The notes: generated by a model not told the origin, from the letters alone. Counted from the stretch's first letter, positions 1 through 5,538 are shown. The stretch is DNA of 7,743 nt from Candidatus Parcubacteria bacterium (GCA_026395675.1 JAPLYF010000062.1:1-7743), one strand, 5' to 3'. Numbers and translations: made by a program.

Positions 1-1041
1 AAAGACCATAAAATTTTAAAAGAAGAAGTGACAGAAGAAGATATTGCCCAGGTAGTTTCGCGCTGGACCGGCATACCTGTTTCTAAAATGTTAGAGTCAG
101 AAATGTCCAAATTAGCCCATGCTGAGGATGAGCTTAAAAAGCGCGTGGTTGGCCAGCAGGAAGCGATTTCCGCTGTAGCCAACGCGATCAGGCGTTCGCG
201 CGCTGGCGTGTCTGAAGAAAACAGGCCTATTGGTTCATTTATCTTTTTAGGCCCGACTGGCGTTGGTAAAACAGAATTAGCCAAGGCCTTGGCTGAATTT
301 ATGTTTAATGATGAAAATGCCATGATCCGCGTGGACATGTCAGAATACATGGAAAAACATTCTATTTCCAAATTTATTGGTTCTCCCCCGGGCTATATTG
401 GCTATGAAGAAGGCGGGCAATTGACTGAACAAGTCAGGCGCAGGCCTTATTCCGTAGTGCTTTTTGATGAAATTGAAAAAGCCCATCCAGAGGTCTTTAA
501 TATTTTGTTACAACTTCTTGATGACGGACGTCTGACTGATGCCAAAGGCAGAGCGGTTAATTTTAAAAACACAATTATTATCATGACTTCAAATTTAGGC
601 AATCAGCTTCTCAAAGAGGTTTCGCTTGGCTTTGAAGATAAGGCACTGAAGGTAGAGCAAAAAGTTGACGAGGAAAAGATGAGAGAGCGTGTATATGAGG
701 CTCTGAAAGCGCATTTTAAGCCGGAATTTATTAATCGTCTTGATGAAATTATTATTTTCCATCCCTTGGGTAAAAAGGAAATTGAAAAAATCATTGAATT
801 GCAATTAGAAATTGTCAAAGAGCGGTTGGCAGATAAAAAGATTAAATTAGAATTTACTAAAAATTTAGAAGAATATCTGGCTAATAAAGGCTTTGATCCC
901 CAATTTGGCGCTCGCCCTCTTAAACGCGTAATTCAAAGTCAGATCCTTGATGATTTGGCTATGCAGATAATTGAAGGTAAGATTAAAGAAGGACAAAAGG
1001 TTAAGGTTGATGTGGATAAGGATAAAGTGGTTTTTAAATAA
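1..1041 (+). CDS. clpB: ClpB-type AAA+ disaggregase, C-terminal part (5'-truncated by window)
   Basis: The frame is open from base 1 to the TAA at 1039-1041, giving 346 residues, so the true start lies upstream. It covers the second ATPase module of an Hsp100 unfoldase. Visible motifs are the VSRWTGIPV linker, Walker A GPTGVGKT (250-273), the pore-loop region GYIGYEEGG, Walker B VVLFDEIEKAH (acidic pair at 466-471), sensor 1 IIIMTSNLG, the FKPEFINRLDEII arginine-finger segment, and sensor 2 GARPLKRVI in the C-terminal small domain. ClpB works with DnaK/DnaJ/GrpE to pull proteins out of aggregates in the cytoplasm. YEEGGQLTE, DDGRLTD, TSNLG and FKPEFINRLDEIIIFHPL favour ClpB over ClpC, but the N-terminal and middle domains that separate the two are outside the window. 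A bidirectional terminator follows 11 bases after the stop. Confidence 0.93.
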   Translation, partial: KDHKILKEEVTEEDIAQVVSRWTGIPVSKMLESEMSKLAHAEDELKKRVVGQQEAISAVANAIRRSRAGVSEENRPIGSFIFLGPTGVGKTELAKALAEFMFNDENAMIRVDMSEYMEKHSISKFIGSPPGYIGYEEGGQLTEQVRRRPYSVVLFDEIEKAHPEVFNILLQLLDDGRLTDAKGRAVNFKNTIIIMTSNLGNQLLKEVSLGFEDKALKVEQKVDEEKMRERVYEALKAHFKPEFINRLDEIIIFHPLGKKEIEKIIELQLEIVKERLADKKIKLEFTKNLEEYLANKGFDPQFGARPLKRVIQSQILDDLAMQIIEGKIKEGQKVKVDVDKDKVVFK

Positions 1042-1051
1042 ACTGAAATAA

Positions 1052-1084
1052 AAAAATCGCCTTGGAAATCCCGGGGCGATTTTT
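1052..1084. terminator. Bidirectional intrinsic terminator between clpB and the convergent small gene
   Basis: AAAAATCGCC (1052-1061) pairs with GGCGATTTTT (1075-1084), a perfect 10 bp stem with a 13-base loop. The A-rich left side gives a T7 run on the - strand and the right side a T5 run on the + strand. It can therefore end both clpB and the - strand gene whose stop codon lies 9 bases away. Confidence 0.88.
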
Positions 1085-1092
1085 GTTTGCTG

Positions 1093-1410
1093 TTATTTAT
1101 TGGGTTTAAGCCCTAAAGTTTTATCGCAGATTTGGATGAACATTCTTTCAGTTGGATTAACTCCCCCTCTGGCAATTTGGCCTCTTGCCTCTGGATGCTG
1201 ATACTGCAAATGTTCCTGCCAATGCTTTTCTAAAATATTTAAAACCTCCTCAGTTTTGTTTTGTTCAATGGCGTAGATTAAAACATTGGTCACGTCATAA
1301 GCTAATGCTGCCCCATAATTTTGGAAAATAGTCAGGGCTCTCGGATAAGAGGCTCCTAAATTCTCTTTCAAAATTTCGGCAAATTTAGCTTCATCAATCA
1401 TTTTGCTCAT
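1093..1410 (-). CDS. Small protein of unknown function, 105 residues
   Basis: I do not recognise this protein. The start is ATG at 1410 rather than an in-frame ATG at 1449, because a strong Shine-Dalgarno AGGAGG (1418-1423) sits 7 bases upstream of it and the promoter -10 overlaps the longer version. The protein begins MSKMIDEAKFAEILKENLG and ends LGLKPNK. It has no signal peptide or membrane segment, looks mainly helical, and has a central charged stretch (IEQNKTEEVLNILEKHWQEH) and a GQIARGGVNPTERMF segment. It is transcribed alone from its own promoter (1440-1468), with a leader of about 23 bases, and ends at the terminator at 1052-1084. It is probably a soluble cytoplasmic protein; nothing in the sequence shows its role. 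Confidence 0.85.
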   Translation of the reverse strand: MSKMIDEAKFAEILKENLGASYPRALTIFQNYGAALAYDVTNVLIYAIEQNKTEEVLNILEKHWQEHLQYQHPEARGQIARGGVNPTERMFIQICDKTLGLKPNK

Positions 1411-1439
1411 GCACTTACCTCCTTTATTTTTGTTTCTTA

Positions 1440-1468
1440 AACTTAGCAAAGCTGTTTATTTTTGTCAA
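1440..1468 (-). promoter_or_regulatory. Sigma-70 promoter for the 105-residue protein
   Basis: On the - strand TTGACA (1463-1468) is followed after exactly 17 bases by TAAGTT (1440-1445), with the extended TG one base before the -10. Predicted +1 is near 1433. Confidence 0.85.
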
Positions 1469-1475
1469 GATTAAA

Positions 1476-1505
1476 AAAAGCCGTCCCGCGCGCGGGACGG
1501 CTTTT
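1476..1505 (-). terminator. Intrinsic terminator after the 141-residue gene
   Basis: This is a perfect 30-base palindrome, each half reading AAAAGCCGTCCCGCG on its own strand. Read on the - strand, the GC-rich stem is followed by seven T. It starts 4 bases past the stop codon of the gene at 1510-1935 and lies just upstream of the next promoter, insulating the two units. Confidence 0.9.
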
Positions 1506-1509
1506 AGAA

Positions 1510-1935
1510 TCAGTTTGCAGGCACTTTTTTGGCCTGGAAAGAGGCAAAATAATTCATTTCATTTTCATTTACCCTTTGAGGATTAAGCGTAATACTTAAA
1601 TCATTGTCAATTATCAGACTGCCCACGGCATCATCAATTGACTTGCCATAGCCGATTATTTTAGGGTTATCTTTAAGCTGGACAGAGATCTGCTTTTCTT
1701 TGATGACAATAATTTCTGTCAGTATTTTCTCTCGCCATAAAAAGCAGGCTAATGCTTGCCAAAAGGACCTTTTTATTTTAGCTTGTTCAATGATTCTGAT
1801 GTTCAGTAATTTTTGGTGAACACGAATCATATTGCCAATTGACATGCGTCTTGAATCACCCATGCCGTAAATTTTTGAATTGGCTTTGAGATTTGCCACA
1901 AAAAGATCACCAAGTCTGCTAAAACTTATATTCAT
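1510..1935 (-). CDS. Protein of unknown function, 141 residues
   Basis: Not recognised. The start is ATG at 1935. AAGGAGGT (1947-1954) is the Shine-Dalgarno, at a rather long spacing of 11 bases, and directly upstream of it is a GGCAC-GAG-GTGCC stem-loop. The protein begins MNISFSRLGDLFVANLK and has no signal peptide. The middle has a hydrophobic patch SFWQALACFLW, too short and interrupted to call a membrane helix. The second half contains NPKIIGYGKSIDDAVGSLI, loosely like the glycine-rich strand plus helix of HicB-type folds, but that likeness is too weak for an assignment. It stops with TGA at 1510-1512, four bases before its terminator. It is monocistronic, with its own promoter at 1986-2014. 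Confidence 0.85.
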   Translation of the reverse strand: MNISFSRLGDLFVANLKANSKIYGMGDSRRMSIGNMIRVHQKLLNIRIIEQAKIKRSFWQALACFLWREKILTEIIVIKEKQISVQLKDNPKIIGYGKSIDDAVGSLIIDNDLSITLNPQRVNENEMNYFASFQAKKVPAN

Positions 1936-1955
1936 AATTGTTAAAGACCTCCTTC

Positions 1956-1968
1956 GGCACCTCGTGCC
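1956..1968 (-). promoter_or_regulatory. Stem-loop abutting the Shine-Dalgarno of the 141-residue gene
   Basis: On the - strand GGCAC-GAG-GTGCC forms a 5 bp stem with a 3-base loop, one base before AAGGAGG. Nearly the same element (GGCAC-GAA-GTGCC) sits at the same place before the gene at 5666-6193. It begins about 11 bases after the predicted +1 (about 1979), so it would be at the very 5' end of the mRNA. A role in mRNA stability or ribosome access is inferred. Confidence 0.65.
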
Positions 1969-1985
1969 TTAAAAAGTAATATTTT

Positions 1986-2014
1986 ATATTAGCATAAATT
2001 TAATTATTTGTCAA
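1986..2014 (-). promoter_or_regulatory. Sigma-70 promoter for the 141-residue gene
   Basis: TTGACA (2009-2014), a 17-base spacer and TAATAT (1986-1991) on the - strand, with an extended TG one base before the -10. This is close to consensus. Predicted +1 is near 1979. Confidence 0.88.
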
Positions 2015-2018
2015 CTAA

Positions 2019-2047
2019 AAAACCGCTGGCAGAGGCCAAGCGGTTTT
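2019..2047 (-). terminator. Intrinsic terminator after the 91-residue gene
   Basis: AAAACCGCT (2019-2027) pairs with AGCGGTTTT (2039-2047), with an inner GGC/GCC extension. On the - strand the stem is followed by a T6 run. It lies 16 bases past the stop codon of the gene at 2064-2339. Confidence 0.85.
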
Positions 2048-2063
2048 GTTATTGCAAGATGAT

Positions 2064-2339
2064 TTATTGTTGTCTTTTGACAAAAATGGTTACGATCTTG
2101 TGAAAGTTTGTCTGGGGGAATTTGGTGCTCATACCGAGCAGGATCAGGGTTTTTTCCGGATGATAACCGTCATTGGTCAATTTCTTTATTGTTTCAACAG
2201 CATCGCTGCTTTCCATGCGAACGGCTTGAATGCCAATAATATTTTCTGGTTTTTCCCAGTCAATGATCAGCGGCACTCCCTCAAGGATAAAGGTAGATTC
2301 GGTTTCATTTTTTTTCACTCGCTTCCCTTCACCTTCCAT
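2064..2339 (-). CDS. Small protein of unknown function, 91 residues
   Basis: Not recognised. The start ATG at 2339 is fixed by AGGAGG (2346-2351) six bases upstream. The protein starts with a charged tail (MEGEGKRVKKNETES) and then alternates strand-like hydrophobic runs (FILEGVPLIIDW, TLILLGM, IVTIFV) with helical segments (SSDAVETIKKLTNDG). This suggests a small soluble alpha/beta fold. There is no signal peptide or cysteine. It is a solo unit: promoter at 2368-2396, leader of about 22 bases, terminator at 2019-2047. It is the nearest gene downstream of the proposed structured RNA and on the same strand, though the RNA's 3' hairpin lies between them. A link with that RNA is possible but unsupported. 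Confidence 0.82.
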   Translation of the reverse strand: MEGEGKRVKKNETESTFILEGVPLIIDWEKPENIIGIQAVRMESSDAVETIKKLTNDGYHPEKTLILLGMSTKFPQTNFHKIVTIFVKRQQ

Positions 2340-2367
2340 TTTTTACCTCCTTAATGGATTTTAGTTA

Positions 2368-2396
2368 AAGCTATCAAATATAATTGTTTTTGTCAA
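2368..2396 (-). promoter_or_regulatory. Sigma-70 promoter for the 91-residue gene
   Basis: TTGACA (2391-2396), a 17-base spacer and TAGCTT (2368-2373) on the - strand, with an extended TG. The -35 abuts the hairpin at 2396-2421. Predicted +1 is near 2361. Confidence 0.8.
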
Positions 2397-2421
2397 CCCA
2401 GCTCTTCGCAAAGGGCTGGGT
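2396..2421. other. Hairpin between the structured RNA and the next promoter
   Basis: ACCCAGC (2396-2402) pairs with GCTGGGT (2415-2421), and the stem extends inward through CTT/AAG around a CGCA loop. No T-run follows on either strand, so it is not a standard intrinsic terminator. GCAAAGGGCTGG (2408-2419) resembles GCGAAGGGCTGG (2581-2592) inside the structured RNA. It may be a secondary stop, a further domain of that RNA, or an operator for the promoter it touches. Confidence 0.5.
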
Positions 2422-2442
2422 CAATATTTTACAAAATTAATT

Positions 2443-2485
2443 GGCCCCGTTAAAAGTTGACCTTTCAGGTGCTTTTAACGGGGCC
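2443..2485 (-). terminator. Probable 3' terminator of the structured RNA
   Basis: A perfect 14 bp stem, GGCCCCGTTAAAAG (2443-2456) with CTTTTAACGGGGCC (2472-2485), has an inner ACCT/AGGT stem. On the - strand it is followed by AATTAATTTT, a weak U-tract, so termination may be partial. It could instead be a closing domain of the RNA. Confidence 0.6.
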
Positions 2486-2536
2486 GGGGTTGTGGGGATA
2501 CTAATCCTTCCTTGCCAGCAAGAGGCGCGGTGCGGT

Positions 2537-2573
2537 CATGGGTTAACAAATCCAGAACTATTCAATTCCCACG
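2537..2573 (-). repeat. Large-loop hairpin, copy 1 (inside the structured RNA)
   Basis: CGUGGG (2573-2568) pairs with CCCAUG (2542-2537) around a 25-base loop containing UAGUUCUGGAUUUGUUA. The loop matches copy 2 except for one A/G change and one extra A, while stem bases differ but still pair (G-U for A-U, G-C for G-U). Confidence 0.7.
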
Positions 2574-2700
2574 GCTCTCCGCGAAGGGCTGGCTCCTTTT
2601 CGCGTCGGGCCCTCGATTCGTCTTTTTTCTTTCCTCACTGTTTTTAGTCGCCGGCACATTCCATGCCCGGCGTTCTGTTCGTCAAGTCCCTTTCCAGCTC

Positions 2701-2747
2701 GGCGCTCATGAGTAACAAATCCAGAACTACTCAATTCCCATGGCGCC
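2701..2747 (-). repeat. Large-loop hairpin, copy 2 (inside the structured RNA)
   Basis: GGCGC/GCGCC (2747-2743/2705-2701), a bulged A at 2706 and CAUGGG/CUCAUG (2742-2737/2712-2707) form 11 pairs below a 24-base loop carrying the same UAGUUCUGGAUUUGUUA core as copy 1, 169 bases away. Keeping a loop this large while the stem drifts points to a binding or docking motif (inference). Confidence 0.7.
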
Positions 2748-2815
2748 CTCATTTATGAGGAGCTGGTTCTTTCCGCGCACGAATTTCTTCGTGCTTTTTA
2801 TACAGCGATTTTTAC

Positions 2816-2973
2816 GCGCCGGCTGGTTATTATCGAACCGCCGGGGCAATCGCTTTCTCCGAGACGTTTTGTGTCCCTTGCGCCGGATGGTATTATCGAC
2901 CACCGGAGCAATCGCCTTTTCAAAGGCGTTTAGCAGCCTTGCGTCGGATGATATTATCGAATCCCCGGCGCAA
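2816..2973 (-). repeat. Three tandem structural hairpin units, period 61-63 bases
   Basis: The hairpins lie at 2973-2939, 2911-2878 and 2848-2816. Each starts with UUGC, forms a CGG-type stem, has a single bulged A on the 3' side (2949, 2888, 2824), then 3-4 pairs and a loop containing CGAUAAU. The pairs above the bulge vary but stay paired: GAU/AUC, GGU/ACC, GGUU/AACC. In unit 3 the base is closed further out by GCGAUU/AAUCGC (2853-2848/2810-2805). Between units 1 and 2 lies a CGCCUU-UGAA-AAGGCG hairpin (2928-2913). Confidence 0.75.
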
Positions 2974-3055
2974 TGGCTTTTTCCGAGAGCCGCTTTTCGC
3001 GTTTTGGAAGGTTCTCCTTTTTGCATGAAATTCCCCACAATTCTATATGTTAATT

Positions 3056-3084
3056 ATGATAGCATATTTTTAAAATCTTGTCAA
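3056..3084 (-). promoter_or_regulatory. Near-consensus promoter for the structured RNA
   Basis: TTGACA (3079-3084), a 17-base spacer and TATCAT (3056-3061) on the - strand, with an extended TG one base before the -10. It is one of the strongest promoter candidates in the window. Predicted +1 is near 3049, eight bases before the RNA's 5' closing helix strand. It lies back to back with the + promoter at 3104-3132. Confidence 0.88.
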
Positions 3085-3103
3085 GACCACGGTTTATTTT
3101 GAT

Positions 3104-3132
3104 TTGAAATAAAGGATTTTATATGCTAAGAT
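3104..3132 (+). promoter_or_regulatory. Promoter of the secreted repeat protein, likely leaderless mRNA
   Basis: TTGAAA (3104-3109), a 17-base spacer and TAAGAT (3127-3132), with an extended TG. Only six bases separate the -10 from the ATG at 3139, so the predicted +1 is the A of the start codon. There is no Shine-Dalgarno, which fits a leaderless message. Confidence 0.78.
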
Positions 3133-3138
3133 TAGAAT

Positions 3139-4542
3139 ATGATTAAACATAAAATTCTCACAATTTTAATATTTTTTAGTTTTCTTTTATTCCCTATTTT
3201 AGCCATAAAACCAGCGCTGGCTTTTGATTTTGACCCCAATGATATTATTTCCGACAGTGACATGTTGGAATATGACACCATGAATATGCAGGATATTCAG
3301 GAATTTTTAAATAATCAGGACGGGATTTTGAAAAATTATCAGGCCCCTGATTATAGCGGGGTAAATCGCTCAGCCGCTGAAATAATTTATAATGCTAGCC
3401 AGGCCTATAAAATTAATCCCAAATGGATCTTGGCCACTTTGCAAAAAGAGCAGAGTTTAATTACTGATCCAACTCCATTGCAGCGCGATTTTGACTGGGC
3501 CATGGGTTATGCCATGTGTGATTCCTGCAGTTCAGATGATCCGCAAATTGCCATGTTTAAGGGCTTTGGCACTCAGGTTGACAGGGCCACTTATCGGATC
3601 AGATATTATTATGACCACCCCAATGAATTTAATTTTAAAATTGGGAAATTATGCTCGGTTGATGGCCAGGATGTTTTGCCAGCCAGCCAAGCCACGGCTA
3701 ATTTATACAATTACACGCCTCATTTGCACGGCAATTTTAATTTCTGGAATGTTTGGAACCGCTGGTTTGCCAAGACCTTTCCAGACGGCTCGCTCTTGCG
3801 CCAGGAAAATACTGACGAAATTTGGCTGATTGATAACGGGCAGAAAAGGCCTTTTTGGTCAAAAGCCGCTTTGTTATCGCGTTTTAGCGGCAATAAAATA
3901 ATAGATGTTTCCAAAAATGATTTGCAAAGATATGAAATCGGTTATCCCATTAAATATGCCAATTACTCCCTCTTGCAATCGCCTGAAGGCAAAATTTATT
4001 TAATTGTTAATGACGAGAAAAAGGAAATTGAATCAGATGAAGTTTTCCGCACTATTGGCTATAATAAAGATGAGGTTATAGCGGTCACGGCTGAAGAATT
4101 ATCTTATTACCAGGACGGACGCAAAATAACCCTGGAAAGCGTTTATCCGCAAGGCGCTCTCTTGCAGGATAAAACAACCGGAGGCGTATATTATGTTGAA
4201 GACGGCATTAAATATCCGGTCTGGTCAAAAGAAATCCTGGCCTTAAATTATAAAAATTACAAGCTGACCAAAGTCAGCCCGGAAGAATTAGATAAATATA
4301 TTACGGCTGCCAATGGAGTGCGTTTGAAAGACGGCACTTTAATTAAACTGGCAGAAGATTCAAAGGTCTATGTTATTTCCAACGGCTCTCATCGCTGGAT
4401 TGCCAATGAAAGCACGTTTAAGCAGCTGGGTTATAACTGGTCTGATGTGATTACGGTTAATGACAAGGTTTTTAGTTTGCACCCGCAAGGCGATGATTTG
4501 GATTTAGTCATCCCAAGCCGGGCCAAGATAGCCACGCAATAG
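3139..4542 (+). CDS. Secreted lysozyme-like protein with four C-terminal repeats
   Basis: 467 residues. A signal peptide is clear: lysines near the N-terminus, a hydrophobic core, and an ALA cleavage site at 26-28. Residues about 50-212 look like a lysozyme/lytic-transglycosylase-type fold: AAEIIYNASQAYKINPKWIL followed by LQKEQSL, where Glu104 is the likely catalytic acid, then an MGYAMCDSC segment (Cys127, Cys130) and YNYTPH (191-195) with NFWNVWNRWF. From about 216 on are four units of roughly 60 residues (starting near 216, 275, 338 and 397), each with a [G/S]xLL-type strand, a VYxIxxG-type hairpin, a W/xS segment and a 'V...V..ebL..Y' ending. Such repeats are often on the cell surface. 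Peptidoglycan cleavage or binding outside the cell is inferred from fold-like motifs only. There is no C-terminal anchor. It is a single gene. Confidence 0.8.
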   Translation: MIKHKILTILIFFSFLLFPILAIKPALAFDFDPNDIISDSDMLEYDTMNMQDIQEFLNNQDGILKNYQAPDYSGVNRSAAEIIYNASQAYKINPKWILATLQKEQSLITDPTPLQRDFDWAMGYAMCDSCSSDDPQIAMFKGFGTQVDRATYRIRYYYDHPNEFNFKIGKLCSVDGQDVLPASQATANLYNYTPHLHGNFNFWNVWNRWFAKTFPDGSLLRQENTDEIWLIDNGQKRPFWSKAALLSRFSGNKIIDVSKNDLQRYEIGYPIKYANYSLLQSPEGKIYLIVNDEKKEIESDEVFRTIGYNKDEVIAVTAEELSYYQDGRKITLESVYPQGALLQDKTTGGVYYVEDGIKYPVWSKEILALNYKNYKLTKVSPEELDKYITAANGVRLKDGTLIKLAEDSKVYVISNGSHRWIANESTFKQLGYNWSDVITVNDKVFSLHPQGDDLDLVIPSRAKIATQ

Positions 4543-4600
4543 GCCTACGAAACTACAAATTATTATACAAATTTACAAAAAGGAAAATTTTTAAGGAGTT

Positions 4601-4644
4601 AAGTCTTTCTTGTCCGCCGAAGCTTTAGCGGAGGTGGAAGACTT
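4601..4644 (+). terminator. Composite hairpin, probable terminator of the secreted protein gene
   Basis: AAGTCTTTC (4601-4609) pairs with GGAAGACTT (4636-4644, one G-U), and an inner TCCGC/GCGGA stem (4613-4617/4628-4632) surrounds a loop ending in GCTTTAGC. Only a TTTT tract follows, so termination strength is uncertain. The inner stem also looks like a dispersed palindromic repeat. Confidence 0.5.
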
Positions 4645-4700
4645 TTAGCTGAATTTCAATAAACCTCTAAAGAGGTAAATCCAGTAATTAAACCGATTTA

Positions 4701-4711
4701 TATAATATAAT
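4701..4711 (+). promoter_or_regulatory. Weak -10 candidate for the LigB/MEMO-like gene
   Basis: Two overlapping TATAAT boxes (4701-4706, 4706-4711) lie 30-40 bases before the ATG at 4742. I found no -35 match at 16-18 bases and no Shine-Dalgarno, so this is a tentative call. Confidence 0.35.
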
Positions 4712-4741
4712 CATATAAAATAAATATCAACAATAAACCCT

Positions 4742-5530
4742 ATGATTGTTTTCAGCGCTATTTGTCCTCACCCGCCCATCCTGATTCCGACAATCGGCAA
4801 GGACAATATAGATAAAATTAAAAATACTGTTAAAGCCATGAAGGACTTGGAAGTAGAATTATACGCCAGTAAGCCGGAAGTGATTTTAGTAATTTCCCCG
4901 CATGGCGAGATTATTCCCGATGCTTTTTGTTTGAATCTGAATTCAAAATATACTGCTGATTTTGAGGACTTTGGTGATTTTACCACGAAAATGGAATTTA
5001 AAAGCAGTCCGCTTTTGGTTTTGCAATTAAAAGAACGAGTCGGCAATAATTTTTCTTTGACTTTAACCAGTAGTGACAGATTAGATCATGGCGCAGCTGT
5101 GCCGCTTTATTATTTGACCAAGCATTTGAAAAACATTGAGATTATCCCAATTTCCTATTCCCTATTAGATTATGAAAAGCATTTCCAGTTTGGCCAGCTT
5201 TTAAAAAAGGAACTGGTCAAAAGCCAGAAGCGTGTGGCTGTGATTGCTTCCGGGGATATGTCGCATGTTTTAACCAAAGACGCGCCAGCCGGGTATTCGC
5301 CTAAAGGGGCTGAATTTGATAGTAAATTTGTAGCGCTTTTAAAACGCAATGATTTGCGCGGCATTTTGAAAATGGACCAGAAATTGATTGACGAAGCAGC
5401 TGAATGCGGCTTGCGCTCATTTTTAATTTTATTGGGAATTATTGAGGAATATAAATATGAGGTTGATGTTTTATCCTATGAAGGGCCTTTTGGCGTGGGC
5501 TATTTGGTAGCGAATTTTAAATTGATGTAA
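4742..5530 (+). CDS. LigB/MEMO-like class III extradiol dioxygenase family protein (AmmeMemoRadiSam-associated)
   Basis: 262 residues, complete. It has the layout of the LigB-like domain found alone or fused in front of AMMECR1 in AmmeMemoRadiSam proteins: PHPP near the N-terminus (His10), ISPHGEIIPDAF (His54), LDHGAAVPLYYL (His116), IASGDMSHVL (His175), ECGLRSF (Cys222) and YEGPFGVGYLVA (Glu247). By analogy with LigB, His10, His54 and Glu247 would hold the metal and His175 would be the catalytic base; this is inference. The substrate of this family is not known to me. Its relative MEMO is a metal-binding homologue without a settled reaction. No Shine-Dalgarno precedes the ATG. The AMMECR1 partner lies at 6481, beyond an opposite-strand gene. 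I see no radical-SAM member in the window. Confidence 0.85.
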   Translation: MIVFSAICPHPPILIPTIGKDNIDKIKNTVKAMKDLEVELYASKPEVILVISPHGEIIPDAFCLNLNSKYTADFEDFGDFTTKMEFKSSPLLVLQLKERVGNNFSLTLTSSDRLDHGAAVPLYYLTKHLKNIEIIPISYSLLDYEKHFQFGQLLKKELVKSQKRVAVIASGDMSHVLTKDAPAGYSPKGAEFDSKFVALLKRNDLRGILKMDQKLIDEAAECGLRSFLILLGIIEEYKYEVDVLSYEGPFGVGYLVANFKLM

Positions 5531-5538
5531 ATTTCACA

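Larger units (their letters stand above)
2433..3049 (-). ncRNA. Candidate large structured non-coding RNA, about 617 nt, class not recognised
   Basis: The transcript would start near 3049, from the promoter at 3056-3084, and end at the hairpin at 2443-2485. Its ends pair: UUGUGGGGA (3040-3032) with UCCCCACAA (2498-2490). Nested inside are CCUUCC/GGAAGG (3011-3006/2511-2506) and CGGCUCUC/GAGAGCCG (2992-2985/2579-2572). Three related hairpins fill 2973-2816. A GAAA tetraloop caps a 7 bp stem (2794-2777). CCAGCU/AGCUGG (2766-2761/2699-2694) closes a junction holding a CCUCA/UGAGG hairpin and a long bulged hairpin (2747-2701). CGCCGG/CCGGCG closes 2672-2649, and CGAGGGC pairs across 2615-2582. 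Composition differs from the flanks: 32 of 60 bases are G or C at 2881-2940, against 22 of 60 at 3181-3240. Open frames here lack credible start signals, and the repeats differ by single bases, unlike coding repeats. I see no RNase P, tmRNA, SRP or 6S signatures. Confidence 0.8.
4543..4741. other. AT-rich intergenic region with hairpins
   Basis: There is no gene here. An AAGGAG at 4593-4598 has no usable ATG after it. The region holds the composite hairpin at 4601-4644, a small ACCTC-TAAA-GAGGT hairpin (4663-4676) and an AT-rich stretch with two overlapping TATAAT boxes (4701-4711). Confidence 0.6.

Noticed and set aside
1411..1449. Longer start at 1449 for the 105-residue protein
   Set aside because: It would place the promoter -10 and the strong Shine-Dalgarno inside the coding region. 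ATG 1410 is ideally placed.
2046..2354. + strand frame of 102 residues
   Set aside because: It is antisense to the 91-residue gene, which has its own promoter, Shine-Dalgarno and terminator. The + frame has none of these.
2829..2960. tRNA-like T-arm (GGTTCGA) suggesting a tRNA
   Set aside because: The GGTTCGATAATAACC hairpin belongs to a threefold repeat. No acceptor, D or anticodon arm fits around it.
2816..2973. CRISPR-like direct repeat
   Set aside because: Only three diverged units with no constant repeat and unique spacers. The pattern is structural, with pairing kept rather than sequence identity.
2727..3038. - strand open frame of 103 residues and several + strand frames in 2441-3102
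   Set aside because: They have no Shine-Dalgarno at a usable distance, have low-complexity basic composition that follows from the base content, and overlap the RNA helices. The nucleotide repeats differ by single bases, which would shift frame.
2433..3049. RNase P RNA, tmRNA or another housekeeping RNA
   Set aside because: GAGGAAAG and ACAGAA are present but in the wrong order and without their usual context. There is no tmRNA acceptor end or tag frame, and the length and architecture do not match.
4611..4649. Short frame reading LSAEALAEVEDF after AAGGAG
   Set aside because: It is only a reading of the palindromic hairpin, with a TTG start and no domain. More likely repeat DNA or a terminator.
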